Assembly (NCBI GenBank): GCA_002633005.1
Contig: NMRA01000057.1
Coordinates: 659,296 to 723,295 of the forward strand
Length of the DNA stretch: 64,000 nucleotides
From: Phoronis australis
Taxonomy: Eukaryota > Phoronida > Phoronidae
Reading direction: 5' to 3'
The notes below the pieces were generated by a model that worked only from the letters and a program-made list of their open reading frames with translations, was not told the DNA's origin and ran no database searches. Made by a program: the position numbers and the translations under genes. This document shows positions 40,301 through 49,300 of the stretch, one piece after another; the stretch's first letter is position 1, and every line of letters starts with the position of its first letter.

Positions 40301-43300
40301 GTGCATTAGAGGGGGCTGCACTTCACCTGAAGTTATAATTGTAGATGTCAGTACTACCCATAATGGATATGCACTCAATATGCACAGCATGTGTAGTTCT
40401 ACTGGCATTACAGTACAGTACCGTACAGTACAGTACAGTACAGTACAGTACATTACAGTACAGTACAGTACAGTACAGTACAGTACAGTACCGTACAGTA
40501 CAGTACAGTACAGTACAGTACAGTACAGTACAGTACATTACAGTACATTTCACTTATTTTGTGGATGTGCAGAGGATTGCAAGGGCATTATGGCATTTGG
40601 AGCTGTGAATCTTGAGTAGGACAGTTAGTACAGCTGTCTGTATCAACTGAAAGATTGTGTTGTGGTTATTGAAGAATGCTAGCATACCTGGCATGTGCCT
40701 GTTGATTTAGTTACTTGAGTCAAGGATCACTATGCTTGGTATCAGGTGACAGGAATCCTTATGAAGCGGATGATTAATTATCACCAGTCTGATATCGGTC
40801 TGATCATAGCATCGTTGATCGTTTGTAAATGCCCAGTGAAAAGAAATCGTATAATTTATCACATTTGATGAAAAATTCTGCCCAAAAAATTATATCAACT
40901 GTAAATATGAATTTTTATCATGTCATACCATTCATAGATGGTCGATATGATTTTATATTATAAGCTTTTGTGACAATTAATTATCAACCAAAATGTGTAT
41001 CGTAATGGTCTCTTAAGAGTGGGTAGGAAAGGCTCTGATTTCGGACATTTGCGTACAGATGCCAAGATAGTGTATGATCTGCATCACAGGGCCAGCTGCG
41101 TGCCCTCTTGTACCTCCCCTGCCCCCCTGCTATCATTCAGGCACCACACTTTATTTGTGAACTGTACTCTGTAAAGTAATTAATTTTTGAAAAAAATGAC
41201 CATTCTTCTCGCTGACAATTTGTAGAAATTTCGAAGGTATTTTCTGGTTTGTTTTCAAACACAATGATTCATTGTCATGTAGTTGTTTTTCATCTTGTTG
41301 TCTGTAACTTAGACAAAGCCATACATATTTTGACGAAAATCGTCTCAAGTTTTTTGATATTTGGTATTCTTTAGTTTACTTACCAGTTGAACTATCGTTA
41401 CCACTTTGTCATTGTTACCCACTGTCTAAAGACATTCATCTTATCTGCCATGATTATGCTTTAAGAATCCTACCCATACCAATTGTTTTTGGCATTTCAA
41501 TATTTATTGAAAAGCCAATGATTTGGTTGAGGAGTAATGGTTCACCACAAGGTAATTATCAGGTGTTGTAACATCAAGCAATTGTTTGAACACAAATTTA
41601 TTTGCAATGGGCTGGTGTAATTTTTATCAAGACCACACGGGCGTTTGCATCATCCTGCTTATTGTACTTACCGCTAGTCTCCTTAACAATGACCCCTGAC
41701 CTCTGTGTCACCTAGGTGATGACCCCATTGATGGACGAACCAGTCCCTCCTCCAGGTTGCAGGCTGAAACAGCTTATATAGGTTGGTAGTGGCATTACAC
41801 TTACTGTTGTGTTCACATTGATCTTTGCACACCAACTGTGTTTGTGTTTGTTATGTTGTACATGTCTCGTCAACTGTTTTGTTGAAGCCACAGAATCTCC
41901 TCAAAAGGCATGTGCTTCATGCGTGCATTTTGCATCTTGAGAGAATTGTAGGGAATGATGACTACCCATCTATTCTCAGTTTTGCTTTTGGGATGTAAAA
42001 TGTACGCTGCTCATGACTTTGAATGTGCAGACATGTGATGAGATCAAAAAAAATTTTTCTACTTTTTGATTTTAATTCTGTTAAATGTGTCAAAGTTCAA
42101 GGCAGACGAATTCAAAGTTTTACGAGCCTTTAACTGTGAATTGCCATTTTCATCATGCCATATCTCAGTTGAAGTATTTCTAAGATCTGCAATGTGTGTG
42201 AATGTTGTTTTTTTGAAGTCTAGAATGTCTGTTGGTCTGTTGCCCTGTGATACCTTTTACCACAAGGTCACATGCACATTTTGTTGGTATGCCGACTGCT
42301 TCACCCTCGTGGTTGACCTTATAGGACTCAACAAAGACCCCAGCGCCGCCATGTTTGACGCTAACCAAAACCTCGCACGCACTAAGTCATTGTTAAATTC
42401 AAAATCCACGTTTGTAGGTTAGTCCTAGCCATAGTTACGGGTGATCCTTAAGTAGCACAATCTAGAGTAGAAACTAACAATTTTGCCTCTAATCACAGCC
42501 CAGACATCTTTGGCTCGGAGAGTTTCACCTCAGAGGCCACTAATCTTGCTGGTACATTATTGCCTCACCAGGTGGCGTGACTTTTATAGTACAGATGTAG
42601 TATATTGTGTTCCCAGTGCCCCTCGTTATTGTCGTAGCCTGTGACTAAGTCCAGGTGCATTTTGATGAAATCAAAACAGCTGTGATGCTTTGGCTGTGAT
42701 TAGGAATAAAAACTTTAATTTTTGTGGACTGCATCATCATGACAATCACACTCTGAAACTGTTCATATTGTATTTTTCTCTGAAGCTTTGTTAATAATAT
42801 CTAATGCCCCTGTCGATAATAATCAGTATCCCCAAACTAATGCATCTTACACTTCTTGCAAAGCTCCTGTTTATTTTATTTTCAATCTCTGAGCCATTTT
42901 TATTATGTGCCCACATATTTATATGTGGACGCATTATACCGTCATCTCCGTCCATCCATCCTGCATCCGCTGCTCTGTCTCCAAAACGCCTTGACGTATG
43001 TTCATGAAATTTTGCACGTGTTCCTTCCATGAATGGGATGGCATGATCGAACTTTCGGACGGATCCGACTACCGGTGTGCTCCTAGTGGCAATTTTAGTT
43101 TTTTCCGTTTACCTCTGGATCTTCAAAAGTCCTAAACGGATTTTCATAAAATGTGGTATATAGGCACTTATTAGGGAGATGATGCTGTCCTGCCGTTTTG
43201 GGATGGGTTCAATGTAGTTTGCGCCACCTGGTGGCCATTTTTACTGTTTTCGAGTCTGTTTTTTTGCGTCCACCCCTCTATCAACAAAACCGCTTAAAGG

Positions 43301-46300
43301 ATGATTGTGAAAATTGGCATGTATATTGTTACTAAGAAGTGGACAGCTGACGGTGATTTTCTGACAATTTGCACTACTGTGGCGCCTCCTAGTGGCAGTT
43401 TTGTTTTTTTGCGCTTATGGCTGTATCTCCTAAACCCTTTGAGGGATCATTACTAAATTTAGGAAGTGTATTTATATGACGTTGACAACAGATGACGAAG
43501 ACTTTTGGACAGATCCGACTACCGGTGTGCCCCCAGTGGCAATTTTAGTTTTTTACGTTTACCTCTGTATTTTCAAAAGTCCTTAACGGATTTTCATAAA
43601 TTTCAATATGTAGGCACGTATTAGGGAGATGACGTTGTTCTCCCGTTTTCGGATTGATGCAACGTAATTTGCGCCACCTAGTGGCCATTTTTAATGTTTT
43701 CGAGTCTGTTTTTTACGTCCACCCGTCTATCAACCAAACCACTCGAAGAATGGTTATGAAAATTGGCGTGTACATTTATACTTTGAAGTGGACGGCTGAT
43801 GATGATTTTCCGACAACTTCAACTACTGTGACGCCAAGTCGCAGTTTTGTTTTTTTGCGCCTATGCTTCATCTCCTAAACCGTTCGCAGGATCTTTACTA
43901 AATTTAGAAAGTGTATTCATATGATGTAGGCAATGAACGACGACAACTTTTGGACGGGTCTGACTGCTGGTGTGCCCCCTAGTGGCAATTTCAGTTTTTT
44001 ACGTTTGACTGTATGCTCAAAGGTCCTCAACAGATTTTCATAAAATTTTGAATATAGGCATCTATTGGTGAGGTGACGCTCTCCTCCTGTTTTTGGATGG
44101 AATCGAGGTATTATGCGCCACCTGGTGGTCATTTTTGCTGTTTTTGAATCTTGTTTTTGGCGTCCACCCTTCTATCAACCAAATCATTCTGAAGATGGTT
44201 TTAAAAAATGGCATATGTGTTCTCAGTGTAAAGGGATGACGTTTGATGATTACGACTGTCTACTGTGGCTCCTCCTAGGGGTAGTTTTGTTTTGTTTTGT
44301 GCCCTTAGCTGTATCTCCTAAACCCACTGCAGGATCTTTATTAAATTTAGTGAGTGTATTTGTAATGAAGATAACAACAGATTTCAACGACTTTCAGGCG
44401 GATCCAACGGAGACTGCCCCACTTAAGTGGCAATTTCATTTTATTCTGTTTTCCTTTGTTTTTCTGAAGTTCCTTGACGCATTTTTATGAAATATGGCAT
44501 GTTCCAGTTTTTTGATGGATTGTACGCCATCTAGTGGCCATTTTTGTGATACAAATAAGTAACCCCAAAAGCACACCATTTGCGATGCATTCGTGGGCGC
44601 ATTTCAATGCTCTGCGTTGCTCTTGTTATAAATTCCAATTACGTAATATCATTTCTACTGTATACTTATCTAATAAGTATGCATTTGCTTAATTTCAACT
44701 TATACCTTTTCAAATATTACTTTGTTGTTTTATAACTTATTTTAAGTATCTGACTGAGTTGATTTTAAGTTATTGTATATTTGGCATTGAGATTTTTGAT
44801 GTTTTCACTTGAGACTTTGAATGAAATTTTTGATTAAAAGTAAGATTTATTTAATTTTTTTTCTTTGTTTGTAGTCTACATACTGATCACAGCAGTTGTT
44901 TTTTAAATCTTATAAGAAGCTGTGTTACTTTGCTTGTTAACACATTACTGCGTACAGTTTGAAACAAAAACATTCAGACTCTCTTCTACACTATTAGAAA
45001 AAATAACTTAACATACATTTCAGAACTTGAGAGTGGTATCAAGAGATTCCCAAATGACTTTGACGACCTTCCGAAACATCGAAAAAACGAACCTGCCAGG
45101 CAACGGCGACGTGAGAAACGGCGAGATACACCAGTCAGTGTTGCTAGTGACGATGATAGCACGCCGCTTTCCAAACCCACGCCCAGAGTAAGTTAGATTG
45201 AGTCACTTAACAATAAAGGTGTTGTAAGCCACATGTTTGCTGTTCATTTAATTTTGATGCATAATGGCCACAGGATGTTCTTACTTTATTAGTGAATTGT
45301 TGTGTGAACTCGTTTATTAAAGATCGAATCTCACTGTTAACCTTAAGTGTTGGTCGTAAAGATCCTGACTTTTTTAATTGTTTTTCATCAGAACCCTTCA
45401 GTTGAAAAAAATATTCTTTTCCTTCTAAAAATTGTGCTAGCCACCACAAACACATCAGGTTTATTCTCTTTTTTTAAAAGTTTTTGTCCATTTTGCCTTT
45501 ATTCTTAAATGAAAAATGTGTAAACTGTAAGTTACTTTGTAAATTACCATGCAAGTCACTGTGTCTCAACATCAAAGCCTTCCTGGTACACCCACTAATA
45601 CAAATCTTACTGTGCATTACATAATATCTGTATTGTTTTAAGAACTCAAATCATGAATACCTTAATGATTGAGTGTCAGATTTGCTTGTACTTACTAAAC
45701 ACTCAATAGTGAATATAACAATTATCACACTTTGTTAATTGCACTCGTGTCTAACCAAGCATGCTTTGTGTTTAGCGTGCTTGTAGTGTTTTGATTGTCA
45801 CCAGCAGTTAAGCTTTTGAGACCAAGCTTTAACTCTGTTTTGTTGCATTGTACCTGCCACCAGGAAAGGATAACACCAACTCCGAGTCCTCGTCCCAGGA
45901 CCTCCGGCACTCCACAGAGGGCATCAGTGTCCCCTGTAAGACCTAATGCTAACGATTCAAAAGCCGATCACAATGATTCCATTGATCCCCTATTGTTGAA
46001 ATCTGATGATTTTGATGGCTCAGAAACTGAGCCTTCTGTAAGAGCTAGTGAAGAAAATGATAATGAGGAGCTTTCAGACGGCTCAGTAACTGAGGTTGAA
46101 GATGAAGGAAACGGCGAGCCAGATGAGATTGATTACGAGTCTGATGATACAATACAGGGTGAGGCAAAGAAAGTGGGTGAGTCTGAACAAAAAGTTGAGT
46201 CAAAAGGTCAAGAAGAGCTGGAAGGAGAAGATGTAGAAAGTGAGGAAGAAGTAGAAGAAACAGAAAGTGTACAGGACGATGCAAAGAATAATGTCGGTGA

Positions 46301-49300
46301 TGAGGATGATGATGATGACAATAATGAGGATGACGATGATGATGATGACGATGATGACAACAGTGAGATAAAGAAGGGAGAGGACAATAAGGTTGGTGGT
46401 GATAAAGCCGTAGATGATGACAAAGATGATGACGATGATGATATTGATGGAGAGGATGATGATGGTGATAATAATGATCAAAAACAAAGTGGTTCCGGAA
46501 AGAAAAATTCACCTTCAGGTCGTGACAAAGCGAAAAAAGATGATGACGAAGGTGATGATGACGATGATGAAGATGACGATGGTGATGTTGCCTCTGAAAA
46601 AGAAAAACCAAAAACGAAAGGGGACCAGGTAGATAATAAGGCTGAATAAGAAGAATCCAAAGGTGAAGAACACCTGCAGCCAAGTACCAATTCTGCCAAG
46701 AGTAACCAAAATAAGCCAAAGTCTAACAAAGAGAAAGGAGCAAAATCTAAAGGTTCAGAGTGAACAAGCTCAAATGATGTCAACTGATGGACATTAACTG
46801 TGTCTTAGTTATCATGAGGCTCTTAAATTTGGTATAATATTCGAGTACAGATTCTGAGCAGTTTTTGTTAGCCGGTCTCTCTAGAAAATCAATACCCAGT
46901 TCTTGTACTTATCAAATATGATGGACATTTCTACTTGACATTTCTATAGTGATTGTTTTCTAGAGAATTTGTATTTAATGTTTTGTTCTCCTAGTTGTTA
47001 ATATTCAGGTGTTATTATTGTTGTTAATATAACTGTTATCATTGCTTTGCTTTGGTGAAAAGTAAACCACCCTGGCTCCCAGAGTGCAAAGTTGGTTGAG
47101 AGAATCCTGCACCCGTTTGTTTTCAAAATGTGCCGCCTTAAGTAAAGTGTGGGGGCTGACTCTAGAAGAAATTGGGTCAAACAAAACCTGTTTTTCTGGT
47201 GATAAAAACTTATTAAAGCACCATGAGGAACATGCAATGATGTGTCCACAATATGCCTGTGTGTAGTGTGAACATAGCGCCTCTCGCTATAAAATTATCC
47301 CAGTGTGACAAAAGTCCAGTCAACTTTAAACTCTGCCCTCCTATATCTTTGTTGTATATATTAATTGTTATCGTTATCATTTTAGTTGTCCTATTGATGT
47401 ATTTGTGATTTGTGATCAATTAATAGAATTATGCAACTTCTGTATGAGGGTGCATATTATTGCGTACAAGTCCTTGTAATTTTGAAATCTTCCGTCCCTG
47501 TTGTGTGAAGGCTTTTGAATCGGGTGCTGATAGGTCCTCTGCTATGTCTGAAGTAAGGGCTTGTCTTTGCCTTTTTGTTCTTTGTTTAAGCACTGTGTCG
47601 CATGTTCTGCTTTGCTTATTGTGAACTCCATGGGTCCACGGTTCAGTTACACTTATGTCAGCGGGTAGATGGATGTTGAAGTGATTAGTTGTTACTGCAT
47701 TTTTCACGGCAAAAGTATGTCTCAAATTGTCAAAGTTTGTCAAGGTTGTTAGGAAATTACAAAGGAAAAGGTAGAGATATCATTTCCAAACCTGTGAGAC
47801 ATGTGAGACAGATTTTGGTGGCAGTAGGGAAGCGTGACTGCATAAAGCAATGATTAGCTGAAAATAAGACATATAGAGGGTGAAAATTTAATTAATTGAA
47901 TAATAAATTTAAAGTGGTTCACTGTCAATAATGGAGCAAGAATTACCTGAATGAAAATGTTTCTTCAAAAGTTTTACAGACAGTGATAATTATTGTATAA
48001 AATTAATGAGAAGATATTAAGTCCTTTTTTCTAAACACTATCGTGTGTGTAGTTGTCAAAGTGTGACCATATTCCTAGTGCCCTCTACTGGGATTTTGTA
48101 ACTGGACCCCTCAGTTGTAATGGCCCTACGTGTTGTCACCCTTGCACCATTAATGTTTTTGTATTAAATTTGGATTTAAGATAATCAGTAGTCTGGAGTC
48201 GGAGTGGGTATGTTATTATAGTTTAGTGACTTGTTTTGTTTTGTTTTGTTTTGTTCACCACAAAGTTATGATGCATTGTTGTTGCCTGGCTGTGTTTATT
48301 GTTTCGACAATTTGTTGTTTACCTCGATTGCTGACTGGTATCATATCGTGTCCAGAGTTTCACCAAGATGTCTTTAAATAAAATGGTGCTGCGATGTGTA
48401 CTAAGACATTACGTGTTCCTCTGTTGAGGTGATATGGGATCTTAGAAAAATGTCAAAGTTTTGCTAACTTCCCAAAGTCGTATCTCAGAAGTGGGTTATC
48501 TGATTCTAGTGAAACTTTCAGATATTTGTAGTTTTTAAAATATACTGAACAACATCTAAATCTGATAAAGTTGCAATGGCCAAAATCACAATTCTGGCTG
48601 AATCTCGAAACAAATTTGAGTTTTTTTTTACAAACTTCACACAATTTGTTGATATTGCAACAACTTTAGTGCCTAACAGCTGTCGGAAATTGTTTACCTG
48701 GACCTTTAGATATGTAACACTCAAGTTCATATTTCAATTCTGTGACTCGGTATTACATTTTGCACACTAATGCGTAATATTTTTATAGAATAATGGTTCA
48801 GATGTTCTCGGCTCCAGCCTAAGTTTAGATGCTGACAAGATAACGCAGAAAAACCAGGATCGGCTCCGTCGACTGAGAACTTTGGCAGGTATGTTGTACG
48901 GTATGCTTGGGTCGTATTGATTTCATACATTATTTGGAAAATGAAATGTTATCTGCAGTGGAGGGTAGAGCTGGTTGTGTAAAATACAGGGCTGGTTTTG
49001 TGAGTGCAATTGCAACTTACTAAGATTGACAAGATGGGGGTGTTGATTATTGTAAATCAGTTTTCTACATTTCTCAAGTGTAATATCCTGTAGTGTGGTT
49101 TCAAAATCTCATCGAATTACTCAGTCTTTTTTCTAGCTGGTATGCATAAGAATGAAATATTATGCAGACTACAAATGGCATTGAATTTATCAATGTTTGA
49201 TGTCGTGCATGTAATTTATTTTGTAATAGAGGCTATAGGATTGTGTTTTTTGTTTATGCAAGGTCGAATATTTGCTACAACATAAAAATTTTATCAATTT

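Noticed and set aside
40299-40619. Open frames of repeated VQYST or LYCTV units on both strands
   Set aside because: Translation of the ACAGT pentanucleotide microsatellite, which reads open in several frames.
44113-44490. 125-residue plus-strand frame
   Set aside because: Lies in one unit of the ~446-bp tandem repeat and is not open in the sister units.
46045-46719. Long minus-strand open frame of His/Leu-rich protein
   Set aside because: It is the antisense shadow of the GAT/GAC-rich acidic exon; composition is dictated by the repeat.
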